From assembly GCA_047967505.1 (NCBI GenBank), contig CM106541.1: a stretch of 64,000 nucleotides of DNA; one strand, given 5' to 3'. Within the stretch, counting starts at the first letter, position 1, and each line of letters opens with the position of its first letter. Position numbers and translations under genes: made by a program. The notes beneath the pieces are model-generated. The model saw only the letters and a list, made by a program, of their open reading frames with translations. It did no database searches and was not told the origin of the DNA. Of this stretch, positions 47,501 to 59,314 are shown piece after piece. This DNA comes from Dipteris shenzhenensis. Taxonomy: Eukaryota > Polypodiophyta > Polypodiopsida > Gleicheniales.

Positions 47501-48012
47501 GCTGCAGTAAAAAGATCATCCTGCTCCATGCTATCATCCCTTCCTTGATGGACATCTAAATCCTACACCATATCATCAAACAACTCCTCCTCCATGGCTT
47601 CATGAGGTAATGGTGGAGGGCTACTATCACCATCACTCCATGCATCCGTAATGGTCCCTCCTGAAGATCCCACCTCATATCGCTGATGCTTCGCCTCCTC
47701 ATGGCGAGCATAGGGCAACATATTCGGGTGTGGCACTGCATCCTGTATCAAATTAAAACGAGATCATATCTCAAACATATGAACACCCATAGGTATCTCA
47801 ATCAACCTTACCTCTTTAACACTTATCATGTTTATGGTTGCATCCCATTCTCCATACTTTGAGATGTGATTGAGTGTAATCATGCATGCACGATACATGT
47901 TTCCTCGACATCGATCACACATACATTTGTTTTTTTGCTCCAACCACATTTCGCGATGGTGGATACGGAGGGATTCATACTCACTGGAGCTACTTGTTGA
48001 AGATGAGGACAT
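44560..48012 (-). pseudogene. CACTA transposase (TNPD/TNP2-like), many breaks
   Basis: The start ATG at 48012 begins MSSSSTSSSSEYE. Successive segments follow the family order: an N-terminal Cys motif (CMCDRC), the region AMEEELFDDMV followed by an in-frame TAG near 47560, and 47349-46936 with IHGCVNDCVLFRG, CPTCGEARY and FPIIPRIQHMF. MITE copy 3 comes next, then PADSPTWKHIED, a frame change near 46662, LGMDGVNPFG and YNLPPSM (46661-46368), CPVCGPSL near 46150, LDPMHIFKNV (45919-45536), and the DUF4218-type C-terminus with FMKTLKGFVRQNARPKGSMA (45378-44560). The enzyme cuts and joins element ends. Several exons are implied by spacing. It is not functional as it stands because of the stop, MITE and frameshift. 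Confidence 0.88.
46713..46958. mobile_element. MITE copy 3 (246 bp) inside the CACTA transposase
   Basis: The ends are CTCGGGGGGGTCAGT and the inverse of CTCGGGGGGGTCACT. The 8-bp duplication TCCACTTG lies at 46705-46712 and 46959-46966. Excision with one duplicate joins the Transposase_21 region in frame (STDGKW to PADSPTW). Confidence 0.93.
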
Positions 48013-48800
48013 CCTACAAACAAACAACCCAAATTTTTTTTCTTTTCTTCAAATATTTAATTTTAAACTCCGTGGCGCGTCTAAAGGCGCATCTAAAACC
48101 GCATCTGTCAGTTCTATGGTGCGCATCTACAAGTGCGTCTAAAACCACGTTTGTCTGTTCTGTGGTGCGCGTCTACAAGCACGTCTAAAACCGCATCTGC
48201 TCTGTGTATTTAGACACATGTATAGACACGGTTTTTAAATCTGCTTTAAGCGCACTCGCTTTGCTTTTCTTCACATTACTTATACTTCACACGGCTTGCT
48301 TGCTTTGCTATTAGCAGATCCACAGTTTTGACACTTAAGAGGAAGGCACCCACACTTCCAAGCTTAAAGGAGAAGAGGGTGAACAAGGAAGAGAAGCAAC
48401 TTTGAAAAAGGAGAAAAAGCTTCCATACCTCTATCCAAGGTAAGTCTTTTTACAGTTGATCTTTTTAGGAAGTTTGCTGTCTTTGGATTTGTCGTTTCTT
48501 GTATCCAAGAAATGCATGATTTTGGTATCAGTGTTACGTTTTTGTCTCGGGTGCATGTCCTTTTCTACTTTTTAGAAAAGTCCGTATGTCGGAGCGCATC
48601 TATAGGCGCATCTCAGAGCGCGTCTAAAACCGCATCTACAGGCACCTCTAGACGCATGTCTAGCCTGTTTGTAGACATAGACAACCGCATCTATAGATGC
48701 ATTGTTATACGCATCTATAGACGCGCTCCGATAGTAATCTTTTCTTTCCTTCCTCTTTCTTCTCAGCTCATCAATAATCGTTTTTTTTTCTTTTTTCCAG
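48013..48800. promoter_or_regulatory. Central divergent promoter region with GCGTCTA motifs
   Basis: The interval between the two CACTA genes holds two clusters of GCGTCTA/GCATCTA in both orientations (about 48070-48240 and 48590-48735), often as AAAACCGCATCT or TAGACGC. In En/Spm elements the TNPA protein binds repeated subterminal motifs that also overlap the promoter, so these are candidate binding sites. The leader of the plus-strand gene appears spliced (acceptor TTTTTTCCAG near 48801). Confidence 0.5.
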
Positions 48801-48806
48801 TTCATC

Positions 48807-50265
48807 ATGTGGCCAGGATGCTCTTTGGGCTCACCTGATCTCTGGGAGTCTATTTTTAGGGACTTATATAACCTTTTAGGGCACCCTCCTAGTCCTGCGG
48901 AGTTATACGGGTATATGACGGGTACTTTAAACACCCCCCAGGAGTCGGCACTACAGACTCCAAACCACCCCACACCAACTGAGATTACCCCAGCGGAGTC
49001 AGCACAGCCCAGTCGGCTACACAGTTGAGGCCCTTCTCCCATGCTATCTTATTCCCCTTCCCCCATGCCGTCTTATGCCCCTTCTGCCATGCCATCTTAT
49101 GCCCCTTCCCCCATGCCATCAAGAGGTCCTTCTGTCTCGCAGAGCCATCGGCCTACTCCTGTGCAGTCGAGACTCGATTCTCTAGCTACGAGTGGTCCAC
49201 GTAGTCCCGTGCAGTCTCCAGCTACGAGTGGCCAGCATACTAGCTCGACACGACACGGTAGCAGGCATAGTAGTAGGGAGAGTGGTGGGGGATGCATGGC
49301 ACAGTGCTTTGGGAGGGGTGGTGGTAGGGAAGATGATGATTCAGATGATTTAGATGTGCCTCCGGGTGATGGTACGATATTCTATGACATCACTCAGATA
49401 GGAGGCATCTTGATGGATGCACGGGGGAAGGACATCATGGCCTTCATGCACTCTGTAATTGCTAACAATTATAGAGATTGCTTTATCCACTACAAAGACC
49501 AGCCAAAGAGGTTGGCTAATGAGACCCTCGGTGCTGTTCACTCTAGGTATTCTAACCCCCCCAATCGTCAGTTCACAAATAAATGGGCCAAGTTACGATA
49601 CTTGGAAATAAAAGATCTTGGCTTAAGAGGCAGGCACTAGCGGAGCTTGCCAGGCTCGAGGGAGGTCAACCACCAAGGGGCCCACTCCACACCGCTCACA
49701 AGCGTGAGTGGAAGAAAGCAATGAAGTTAGCGAGGGAGGACCCCAATCTGCAGCACGTGGAGGCACGAAGGATACAGCAATATGGAAGCATGAATTTTGG
49801 AGCAGGGGGTGTTGAATCATGGGAGGCCCAATTTGTAAGTATCGATCTCAAATTATATTGCTTATGTAGTTTATTAGGAGGTTATTTCTTTGTACTTACC
49901 CCTCCGCAAATTGTGTCATCTTGCAGCTTGATATCGTGGGCAGATACCCTACTCCTGTCGAGATAGCCTACCACCACCATCGCAGAGGAGATACATGGAA
50001 GCACTTCTATCATGATGGGTTGATTACTGAGGAGCAGTATATCCAGGCTACTGGAGTGGCCCCCGAGGTATTTGAAAGTAATTAAATAATGTCAATATTA
50101 TAAGTAAAGATTTGATTTTTCATACATTGATATATGTTGTCCCTTGTTTACAGGTCCCTGCACAAGAAGACGAGGAAGAAGACGACTCAGAAGGAGGCAG
50201 AGAAGGGAGCGTAGAAGGGAGTGCAGAGGGAGTGTGGAAGGGAGTGAGGACATGGAAAACATAGA
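48807..50265 (+). pseudogene. CACTA second gene (TNPA/Ptta-En-Spm-like), frameshifted
   Basis: The first exon frame (48807-49640) starts MWPGCSLGSPDLWE and has a TGA at 49026-49028 where CGA would fit (SRGPSP). A Pro/Ser-rich linker with SYAPSPMP repeats and a Cys/Gly patch follow. After a one-base frame change near 49600 comes the hallmark ELARLEGGQPPRGPLHTAHK and the following coiled region of plant Ptta/En/Spm transposases. A donor GTAAGTATC at 49836 leads to an exon starting LDIVGRYPTP (about 49927-50067) and, after TTGTTTACAG, an acidic last exon ending near 50265. TNPA-type proteins bind subterminal motifs. It is divergent from the transposase. Confidence 0.8.
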
Positions 50266-50579
50266 TTAGTCGTAGAAGTAGTGCTAGCTAATCTTTTTTG
50301 TACTTAAAGCCACTGGCTTGGCTTCGTTCCTCTTGTATATATACTCCTCTTATTTTTTGTACTTGAAGCCACATGACGTGGCTTAGCTTCGTGCTATATG
50401 TATGTACATACAAGCACTTTTTGAGCTTTCAATTTTATTGCATTTTCGAGTTATAATGTTTTATTTGGAATTGTAATTAAAATGCGGTTGGCTGTAAGAA
50501 TTGAATTACACAATGTGGAAATGGGATTCTTGTAACTATATAGTATACACAACATACATAGCATTCTGTAAATTTAAAA

Positions 50580-50905
50580 AAAAATATTATGTAGCGCATC
50601 TATCAGTGCGTCTATAAACACGTCTATATATGTATCTGTCTGTTCGAGAAGCATCTATTTATGCATCTATAAATGCGTCTATAAGACCATTTATAAATGC
50701 ATCTATACACATGTTTAATGATGTGTATGTCTATCTTTTAAATTTTTTAGCAGAGCGTCTATCTATGCATCTATATGTGCGTCTGTTTGCTATATAGACA
50801 TGCTGTTAGACGCGGGTCTAGAAGCAAAAATAGACATACAAATAAACGCGCTTGTAAGTTTTTTTTTAGTTCAGTAAACGCGTTTGTGTGCACATTTGTG
50901 GGTGC
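50580..50905. repeat. GCATCTATA subterminal motif array
   Basis: Repeats of GCGTCTATA, GCATCTATA and ACGTCTATA lie between the end of the second gene and the right CACTA terminus. The motif matches the clusters in the central promoter region. No comparable cluster was found at the left end. Confidence 0.6.
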
Positions 50906-51063
50906 TTTGTCTTGTTGTGGATATTCAGGACATGAAATACATCAGACAGGTATTTCTTTTTCCCATCCTACATAGACAAAGGAATTTTACCAACCTGCAC
51001 AATAGGATGTGTAGTATCATCACCAGTCTCCACAAATCCTGGTCTTTCCATTTTCCTTGCATC

Positions 51064-52138
51064 CTACATCCATTCTGCATGACCTGTCATGTGGTTTGAT
51101 GCACCTGAGTCAACATACGACACATCATTGCTTTCTTCTGCACTTGTCACAGAATTGGTCATGTGCTGCACCATAAACAGATGCTCATTTATGTCATCAC
51201 CCTGTCTACTAGAACATGCATAATTCCCTTGCTGCAATTTTCCATTCATGATGTCATTCCGCTTTTTATAGTAGTCTTTAGCCATATGACCCATTTTACC
51301 ACAGTAGTAGCATTCAACATTGCTATTTGCATTTTGGCCTCTCTGCCATCCACCAGGACCTCTTTGGCTACCCCTGCCTCTAGAGTTACCACGTCCTCCT
51401 CCATAGGACTGGTTTTCTTGAGTTTGCTACATATTCTAATTTCTACCATGGCCTCCAGATCGGCCTGCTTTACCTCTGCCTCTACCTCTTCCAGCATTTG
51501 AGTAGAAGACAGTTTCTTTTGAAGTTCCTCCTGAAGAAGATGCACCACCATTTCTCTGCTCTTCAGAAATTAGAAGAGCAAACAACTCCTCAAAATCAAG
51601 ATATTTTTCACCGACGGCAATGGATGTCCGGAACTGTGCATAATCCTTTCCTAGACCATTCAAGGTCACAGAAACTCAATCATAATCTTCCACTGGTGAC
51701 CCAATGGAAGCAAGTGCATCTGCAATTTTCTTCACCTTCATGTGGTAGTCATTGATGCTCATATTTTCTCTCTGCACATTGTGCAACTCCTGCTTGAGCT
51801 GCATTTTCCTGGCTTGCATATTTGTACTGTACATCTTTGCCAAAGTATCCCATGCCTCCTTTGGCGTACTTGCATCCTGAATATGCACAATCATAGAATC
51901 TGAAATATTGATAGACAGCCAGTACATAACTTTTCTGGCTCTCTCATGCCATCCTTTAAATGCCTGCATTTCCTGTTGATTGGGAACATTAGGAAGAACT
52001 GGTTCTTCTTCATTTCCTGTAATTAACTCCCAATAGCCTTTTCCCATAAGGAAATTTTGTCATTCTAAACTTCCATGCTTGGAAGTTGTTCTTGCCAAGC
52101 TTTTCAGTGACAATCTGTGAAAGAGAATCAGACGCCAT
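51064..52138 (-). pseudogene. Copia C gag-protease remnant
   Basis: The gag N-terminal half (52047-51676) ends at a TGA after SPVEDYD. The frame resumes with VSVTLNGLGKDYAQF and runs into an RG-rich tail with breaks, then the knuckle, which has Tyr instead of the last Cys (HMAKDYYKK). The protease DSG motif (VDSGASNHM) is intact. A one-base shift before MGKGYWEL separates it from the initiator region. Both the shift and the TGA are shared with copy B. Confidence 0.8.
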
Positions 52139-52674
52139 TACAAAACACTGCAAAATATTCTATCACTACAAAAACCGCAGCTTCTGCCTCACAAGGGTGA
52201 ATCTGCAAAACTGACGAAAGTGGTATTTTACCACACAGTCACTTCCTAGTGATGATTTTGCATCAACATGCAATAAGGATGATTCTATAACTCCCAGTAT
52301 CTCTGCACACAGGCATACGATGCAATTTTTGCGCCAACTTTTCATCGACCTGCAGAGCAATGGTCGCACAGCAAAAACAGGGCCTTTTTCTCAGTGCTTG
52401 CAGAGAACTTTCGTCTCCAAAACGGGCCCTGAAATGGCCTCGAATCAGAAAAATAAAGTCACCAAGGGCAATTTGTAGCATATATTCCCCTCTCGCCACA
52501 CCGCGGAGGGCGTCTCAATCTGAGACAATGCACTCTTGCACTTTCTGGCTGTGGTACCTGTAGAGATTTGCTCCCAAACTCGAAAAAGGAAAGCAACACT
52601 GGTCCTCTTACCAGGACACCGTGAACTTGGTTTATTTTCTTGAGCTCCTTACCACAAACCAGGCTCTGATACCA

Positions 52675-53026
52675 TGTAAAGATAGTGGGAGAGAAGGAAG
52701 GAGGCTCACTTGCAGCTTTCTCACATACACAATGGTGGAATACACACAAAGGTGGAGGCTGAAAATAGTTTTCCTCGTCTTAGTTGTGAAAACCAAAAGA
52801 AATCTAGTACAAAGAAATAGAAGAACCCTATATGTGTGTCTCAAACCAAACTGAGCTAACTAAGGTGGCATACTAACTGAGCCACGAACTAGTGTACATA
52901 AGGATAGTTGTCATCCAGCTATTATTCATGGGCGGTGTACCAACCGCATCTGCAGCTAACAAGTCGGTGACATAAATGCACCATGGTCACCCTGGCATAT
53001 CACGAGTGGAGCTCGATATCTCAACA
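52675..53026 (-). repeat. Copia C 5' LTR
   Basis: The LTR is 352 bp. It reads TGTTGAGATATCGAGCTCC at its start and CTTTACA at its end in element orientation, and is followed by the primer site TGGTATCAGAGC (52663-52674). Confidence 0.9.
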
Positions 53027-54706
53027 TGGCACCTATGCCATTCTTAATCCATGAGACTTTCGGGATGGTTCCCTCATAGCTTGAGGGTTGAAGTAGCTAA
53101 AGGGATGTTTTTCATGGCACTGTTGCCAATCTAGTTAACATGGAGATTTTTATAAGGTCGAAACATCAGTGGCTACTGATGTGAACCTCATTGTGATTGT
53201 CACAAATGAGATTGGCACTAGTGCCATTGTGATAGAGAATGGCACCTATTCCATTTATTCATCCATGAGAGTTTGTGGATGGCTCCCTTCTAGCCTGAAG
53301 GTTGAAGTAGCTAATGGGATATTTAGAAAGACACTGCTCTGAATCTAGTTATGTTCAAAGCACAAATGCGATTGGCACTAGTGCCATTCTTAATCCATGA
53401 GAGTTTGTGTATGGCTCCCTCATAGCCTGAAGGTTGAAGTAGCTAAAGGGATGCTTGTCATGGCACTACTGCCAATCTAGTTAACAAAAGAGATTGGCAA
53501 TAGTGCCATTTTGATAGAGAATGGCACCTTTGCAACTCTTAATCCATGAATGGAGATTTCTCTTTTTGATGACTGTAGCATGGTGCCAATCTTACAAATC
53601 AGATTGCCACAAATGCCATTTTGATAGAGAATGGCACATGTGCCATTCATTAATCCATGAGAGTTTGTGGATGGATCCCTCATAGACTAAAGGTTAGACT
53701 AAAGGTTGAAGTAGCTAAAGGGATGTTTAGAATGGCATTGCTGCCAATCTGGTTATATTCAAAGCACAAATCAGATTGGCACCAGTGCCATTCTTAATCC
53801 ATGAGAGTTTGCGGATGGCTACCTCATAGGCTCAAGGTTGAAGTAGCTAAAGTGGCATGGCACTACTGCCAATCTAGTTAACATGGAGATTTCTCTTTGT
53901 GATGAATCTCATAGAAGATATTGGCATCAATGCCATTCTGATAGAGAATGGTATCTCTACCATTCTCAATCCATGAGAGTTTGTGGATGGCTCCCTCATA
54001 GCTTGAAGGTTGAAGTAGCTAAAGGGATGTTTGGCTTGGCACTTCTACTAATATAGTTAACATGAAGATTTCTGTAAAGTCTAACCTTCAGTGGGTATTG
54101 AGGTAACTTTATTTGTGATTGTCACAAATGAGATTGGCACCAATGCCATTCTAATAGAGAATGGCACTTGTGCCATTCACTCATCCATGAGAGTTTGTGA
54201 ATGGATCCCTCATAGCCTGAAGGTTGAAGTAGCTAAAGGGATGTTTAGAAAGGCACTAGTGCCAATCTAGTTATGTCCAAAGCACAAATGAGATTGGCAC
54301 GAGTGCCATTCTTAATCCATTAGAGTTTCTGGATGGCTCCTTCATAGCTTGAAGGTTGAAGTAGCTAAAGGGATGTTTGGCATGGCACTGCTGCCAATCT
54401 AGTTAACATGGAGATTTCTCTTTGTGACGACTATCACAAAAGAGACTCGCACCAGTGCCATTCTGATAGATAATGGCACCTGTGCCATTATTAATCCATG
54501 AAGGGATATTTCTCTTTGTGATGACTGGCACAAAAGAGATTGCCACCTATGCCATTCTTAATCCATGAGAGTTTGTGGATGGCTCCCTGATAGCCTAAAG
54601 GTTGAAGTAGCTGAAGGGATGTTTGGAATGGCATTACTACCAATCTAGTGAACTTGGAGATTTCTCTTTGTGATGACTATCACAAAAGAGATTGGCACCA
54701 TGTAGC
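53027..54706 (+). repeat. Inverted 1.7-kb piece of the 3.6-11.5-kb repeat array
   Basis: These are the same units as the large array but on the opposite strand: CTTAATCCATGAGAGTTTGT, GGTTGAAGTAGCTAAAGGGA, GGAGATTTCTCTTTGTGATG. About ten units are present. The left edge is the LTR of copia C. Homology ends near 54706 after AAAAGAGATTGGCACCATG. Confidence 0.88.
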
Positions 54707-55388
54707 TTCATAAATGCATGCAGATGCTATGGAAAGCAATAGACAAACGATGTGCACAACATCCACAAGAATGCAATACAGAATGGAAGACAGATGTGCA
54801 AGATATAGAACACTATATTCCAGAGCAATAGCTCGCATAACATCTGCCTACACAATGATCTTGTAATGCTAGTAATAGCATGCATGTAGAACCATCTGAC
54901 GGTTAGAGAAGCATTCGTTGTAGACTACTACTGCTTGGAGATCGAAACCGTCAACCCCTTGTGGCTAACCTACCCTCACACACCCCTCTAGGTCACTGCT
55001 ACTAACCCGCATGGTTATGCAATAATACATGGCACTCACTGTGGATTGTTTGAACCACATATGCACATCCCTGAATTGAAGTCAGATGCCTTATACAGTA
55101 CAAAGTGTATGTGCAACAATCATTTTAGGCAAAGCCTCGGCAGAGAACCAGGTGCGGTAACTTAAATCTCTCTCGCTTATTCAGTACACAAGAATAACCA
55201 AGCACCTCATTCCGAAAAAAAACAATAAAAAAAACATTCTCTCTGTAGTCGCAATGCTTGTCTGAGCATCCTTTTTTAATTTCTCCTCCCTATCCAAAAT
55301 CATCCCCGCATTTTGGACATCTTCGATGTTGCCCGTCCAACAGCAACCACTATAGTGACGTATGCACTTTGCTGCATAATGATACTTT
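54707..55388. other. Unique noncoding stretch
   Basis: No gene is recognised. Minus-strand frames at 55181-55507 overlap the end of the interrupted gene below, and part of them may be its 3' region. Confidence 0.35.
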
Positions 55389-55851
55389 ATTCCACGAGGC
55401 CCTTCTACAGCCATCGCCATAGTTCTACTCTTCATCTGAACTAGAAATGTATTGAATAGGCACAACAATGCCACCACGCTTGCCCAGTCCCACATCACTA
55501 CTCTCAAGTAACTCTTTCAGCAACTGTGTCACCGCTCCACTCGAACCAGCCTTTGCAGTCATCTCCAACTGCCGTTTCTGCATGTACAACTTCATTCGTC
55601 GATCATGCTCTAGATCCATCAGCCATTGCAATGAATGACACTTGGAGCGATCCACCACCTGTAGTTTAGGCCACTGCTTTGTGGGTAGTACTTCATCTAT
55701 CCATGCACCTGGTGGCAATTGCTGTTGCCATCACTCCTGTGCCATTGTAGGTCTCTAAATCACCATTGGCTCATAGGAAGGGGGATCAAGTAACCCCAGA
55801 AAAGGTGTGTGCTTATGAAAATACTTCCCCGAAAACTTATCGGCCTCTTTC
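55389..55851 (-). pseudogene. Unidentified gene, 3' part (interrupted by copia B)
   Basis: A minus-strand frame continues from the copia B insertion point with KEADKFSGKYFHKH and DPPSYEP. It passes a TAG and a TGA (near 55758 and 55734), then runs open through LPPGAWIDEVLPTKQWPKL, a basic/hydrophobic segment DHDRRMKLY-like, and ends in ISSSDEE at 55425. I do not recognise the family. The matching upstream part lies on the other side of the element, and joining across one copy of the CTTTC duplication keeps the frame (PWWKEADKF). Confidence 0.45.
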
Positions 55852-56204
55852 TGTGAAGATAGTGGGAGAGAAGGAAGGAGTCTCACTTACGGCTTTCTCA
55901 CATACACAATGGGGGAATACACACAAAGGTGGAGGCTGAAAACAGTTTTCCTCTTCTTAGTTGTGAAAGCCAAAAGAACTCTAGTACAAAGAAATAGAAG
56001 AACCCGATATGTGGGTCTCAAACCAAACTCAGCTAACTAAGGTGGCATACTAACTGAGCCATGAACTAGAGTACACAAGGATAGCTATCATCCAGCTATT
56101 ATTCATGGGCGGTGTACCAACCGCATCTGCAGCTTAACAAGCCGGTGACATAAATGCACAACGGTCACCCTGGCATATCATGAGTGGAGCTCGATATCTT
56201 AACA
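55852..56204 (-). repeat. Copia B 3' LTR
   Basis: The LTR is 353 bp and begins TGTTAAGATATCGAGC in element orientation. It is preceded by GAGGGGGAG, the plus-strand primer purine tract (56205-56213). Confidence 0.92.
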
Positions 56205-58457
56205 CTCCCCCTCGAGCCCAGTCCCAATTCCTGCACACCAAGTAGGTCTCTGAACTTGCGCAGCTTCTCTGCACCCAATGCCTTCATGAATATGTCAGCT
56301 ACCGGATCCTCTGTGCTGATGTAAACTAGATCAATAAGACCTAGTAAAACCTTCTCCCGCACATAGTGATAATGCACCTCAATGTGCTTTGTTCTAGCAT
56401 GATAGACTGGGTTATTTGCCAAGTGTATACTCCTCATGTTGTCACAATAAATGACAACTGGCCCATCTGTAGACTGATGCATATCATAAAGTAGCTTATG
56501 CAACCAAGCTACCTCACATGCAGCCATTGCTGCACCCCTATACTCAGCCTCTGTGCTCGACAAGGCAATTGTAGGCTATTTCTTGCTGCTCCAAGTGACT
56601 GCAGCACTCCCGAAAGAGAACACATATCCACTGGTAGATCGTCTATCAGAAATACTATCAGCCCAATCAGCATTAGTGTATCCATGCAACTGTATCTAAA
56701 CCCCAGCCTCATAAAATAGTCCATACTACAATGTGGACTTCACATACCTGAGTATGCATCTAGCTGCATCCAATAGCATAGCTCAAATCTAGCCTGGTAA
56801 TAGTCATATAAATCAAACTTCCTACTATGCGTCTGTATGTAGTAGGGTCTTCCAAAATTAGCTCACCTGCATCTGCGCTCATCTTCACATTCTGCTCCAA
56901 AGAAACTGAAATAGGCTTACAACCTATCATCCCATATTTGGACAGCATGTCCAATCCATACTACCTCTGCAAGAGCTGTATCCTAGTTGGTGATCTAATC
57001 GCCTCAATGCCCAAGAAATGATGCAGCTCTCCCAAATCCTTCATCTCAAACTTTTGCTTCAATAGCCTTTTCACATGAAGGATATCTTCATCACTATCAC
57101 CCGTGATGATCAAATCATCAACATGAATGGCAAGCAGCATAATACCTTTCTCTGTTTTTCTCACATAAAGTGAGAAATCTGCCTTGGAAATCTGAAAGCC
57201 AATAGTGACAAGATATTGTCCTATCTTGTCAGACCATGCTCTAGGTGCTTGCTTTAAGCCATACAAGGCTTTCTTCAACCTGTAAACAAATTCACGATGA
57301 ACAGCATGAACATAACCTGATGGCTGCTACATAAAGACCTCTTCTTGCAAATCACCATGCAAGAAGGCATTCTTTACATCCATCTGATATAAATACCATC
57401 ATTTTGATGTAGCCATAGCAATGACTGCTCTTACGGTTGCCATCCTTGCAACCGAACTGAATGTTTCTTCATAATCAATGCCATATGTTTGTGCATACCC
57501 CTTGACAACTAATCTTGCCTTGTATCTGTTCACAGAACCATCTGCATTGTGCTTCACCTTATAAACCCACTTACAGCCAATTGCATTCTTGTCTTTAGGC
57601 AAAGGCACCAGTTCCAATGTAGCATTTGCTTCCAAGGCATCCATTTCTTCATCCATGGCTTTCTCCCATTTTTCTTTTCCCATGGCTTGCTCAAAAGAAG
57701 TGGGTTCTGATTCTTGTAGCACTTTGACCATATAGGCATAGTGAATGGCTATAAATCCATCATATTTCAGCCTATCCACAGGATACCTAACTCTGGTAGA
57801 CCTACGCAAATTAGGATCACTTCCAGGTGCTCTCAAAACATCCCTGGTCTTCCTTACTCCAGGTGTAACAATAGAAGGAATAGCCAACTCATCATCAATG
57901 CTCTGTTCTGAGCCACTGGATTCACCATCCACATAAGAGTGACCTGCATTCACATCAAACATGGGTTGATCTACCTTCTCTTTTCCTTTTCGTGATACCT
58001 GCATACCACTATCTGCATTGCTTTGAGGAGGTTCTCCTGATCTCAATCTGCCTGTCCATGGCAAAGTATGTGAACCACTGCTAGAGGACACTACAGGTCC
58101 ACTAATATTTTGTGATTGCTGCTGTGAATTCTGTGCAGCATTACCATTTTGTGCATCGACATCATCAATCACATTTACTAGTTTATACCAACTGCTCATC
58201 TCATAAAAAACAACATCTCTGCTCACTGTAAACTTACGAGTAGAAGGGTTATAGCATCTATACCCTTTCTGCTGCAAAGAATAACCAATAAAGATGCACT
58301 TCTCAGCTTTTGGATCCAACTTGGACCTCAACTCATCTGGCACATGAACATAGGCAATGCAACAAAAAATTTTCAAATGAGAAATATCTGGTTTCCTACC
58401 AGTATACATCTCCTCTGGCATCATGCCATGTATTGCTGCAGTGCGAGTCCTGTTCAT
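56165..58457 (-). pseudogene. Copia B reverse transcriptase-RNase H
   Basis: A long frame (58457-57399) holds the integrase C-terminal region, a Ser/Gln-rich linker and the start of RT (WVYKVKHNADGS). After a TAA near 57398 and a stop near 57330, RT continues with LYGLKQAPRAW and AIHVDDLIITG, where the YVDD box reads HVDD. Further breaks near 56960 and 56760 precede the RNase H segment (56563-56165: STEAEYRGAA, YCDNMRSIHLANN, KTKHIE-like). The frame ends inside the 3' LTR. It would copy element RNA into DNA but is disabled here. Confidence 0.9.
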
Positions 58458-58487
58458 TATGTAAACTGTTGTAGCAACTGCTTCAGC

Positions 58488-59224
58488 TTAATAATAATCT
58501 GGTAGGTCTTTTTCATTTAGCATGGCCCGAGATACCTCTCTAATATACTTATTTTTCCTTTCTGCAAGTCCATTTTGCTGTGGGGTATGACTGCATGAAT
58601 ATTGTTGCTTTATGCCATGCTCCTGCAGGAACCTTGCAAACTCATTTGAGAGGTACTCTCCCCCTCCATTTGACCTTAGGCATTTTATTTGCAAGCCTGT
58701 TTCTTTTTCAACCATAGCTTTAAAAGCCTTGAAATGCCCAAACACTTCACTTTTCTTTTTCATAAAATGCACCCAAACTTTTTTGCTGTAGTCATCAATA
58801 AAAGTGACAAAGTAATGATAGCCTCCAATAGATGTAGCTTTAGTAGTCAACACATCAGAGTGGATTAATTCCAATGGCTTCTTACTCTCTTGAACATGTC
58901 TAAGAAATGGTTTTCTTGCCTGTTTTCCAAATTGACAGGCTTCACATACCTTATGCATTTCTGCAACCTTGAATTTAGGCAATCCTACAACAATATTTTG
59001 GGCCTGAATTGATTTAAGTCATTGTACATTAACATGCCCAATGCATTATGCCAGATATCAATATCTGCAACTACACCGGTCCCATGTGCAAACATTTCTA
59101 CACTCAATTCAAGAATGTCCCCATCCAACGTAAACATCCTGCCCTTCTTCCCTTTTGCTATCAAGTAACTGTTATTTTTCATATCCTCAACAAAGCATCC
59201 ATGAGGATTAAATCTGACCTGCAA
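58488..59224 (-). pseudogene. Copia B integrase
   Basis: GAG-pre-integrase and zinc residues (WHNALGMLMYND in place of HxxxGH; CEACQFGKQARK) are followed by the DDE core: LIHSDVLT, FIDDYSKKVWV, then CLRSNGGGEYLS where the catalytic second Asp (RSDNGGE) is Asn. PQQNGLAERKN carries the final Glu. A stop near 58985 separates the zinc region from the core, and another at 58488 ends it. Confidence 0.9.
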
Positions 59225-59314
59225 GCCCTGCTCAACCCTTTGACCAATAGAGACCAGGTTCTTGGTGATATTTGGGACATGAAATACATTAGACAGGTAT
59301 TTCTTTTTCCCATC

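Larger units (their letters stand above)
44488..50919. mobile_element. CACTA (En/Spm) element with two divergent genes
   Basis: The element holds a minus-strand TNPD-like transposase and a plus-strand TNPA-like gene. The left end CACTACATCAAGAAAAAA (44488) resembles the usual CACTACAAGAAAA terminus. The right end TTTGTCTTGTTGTG (50906-50919) is an imperfect inverse of it. The flanking trinucleotides do not match (GTG and GAT), so the right boundary or the duplication is uncertain. The right end directly abuts copia C sequence. Motif arrays with GCGTCTA lie in the central promoter region and inside the right end. Confidence 0.65.
50920..53026 (-). mobile_element. Ty1/copia retrotransposon C, 3'-truncated
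   Basis: The 5' LTR (52675-53026), primer site (52663-52674), gag and the start of the protease are present in minus orientation. The element ends abruptly at about 50920, next to the CACTA right end, in the region just after the protease. It is very similar to copy B. The LTR lies directly against the inverted piece of the 3.6-11.5-kb array, so C inserted into that repeat. Confidence 0.88.
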
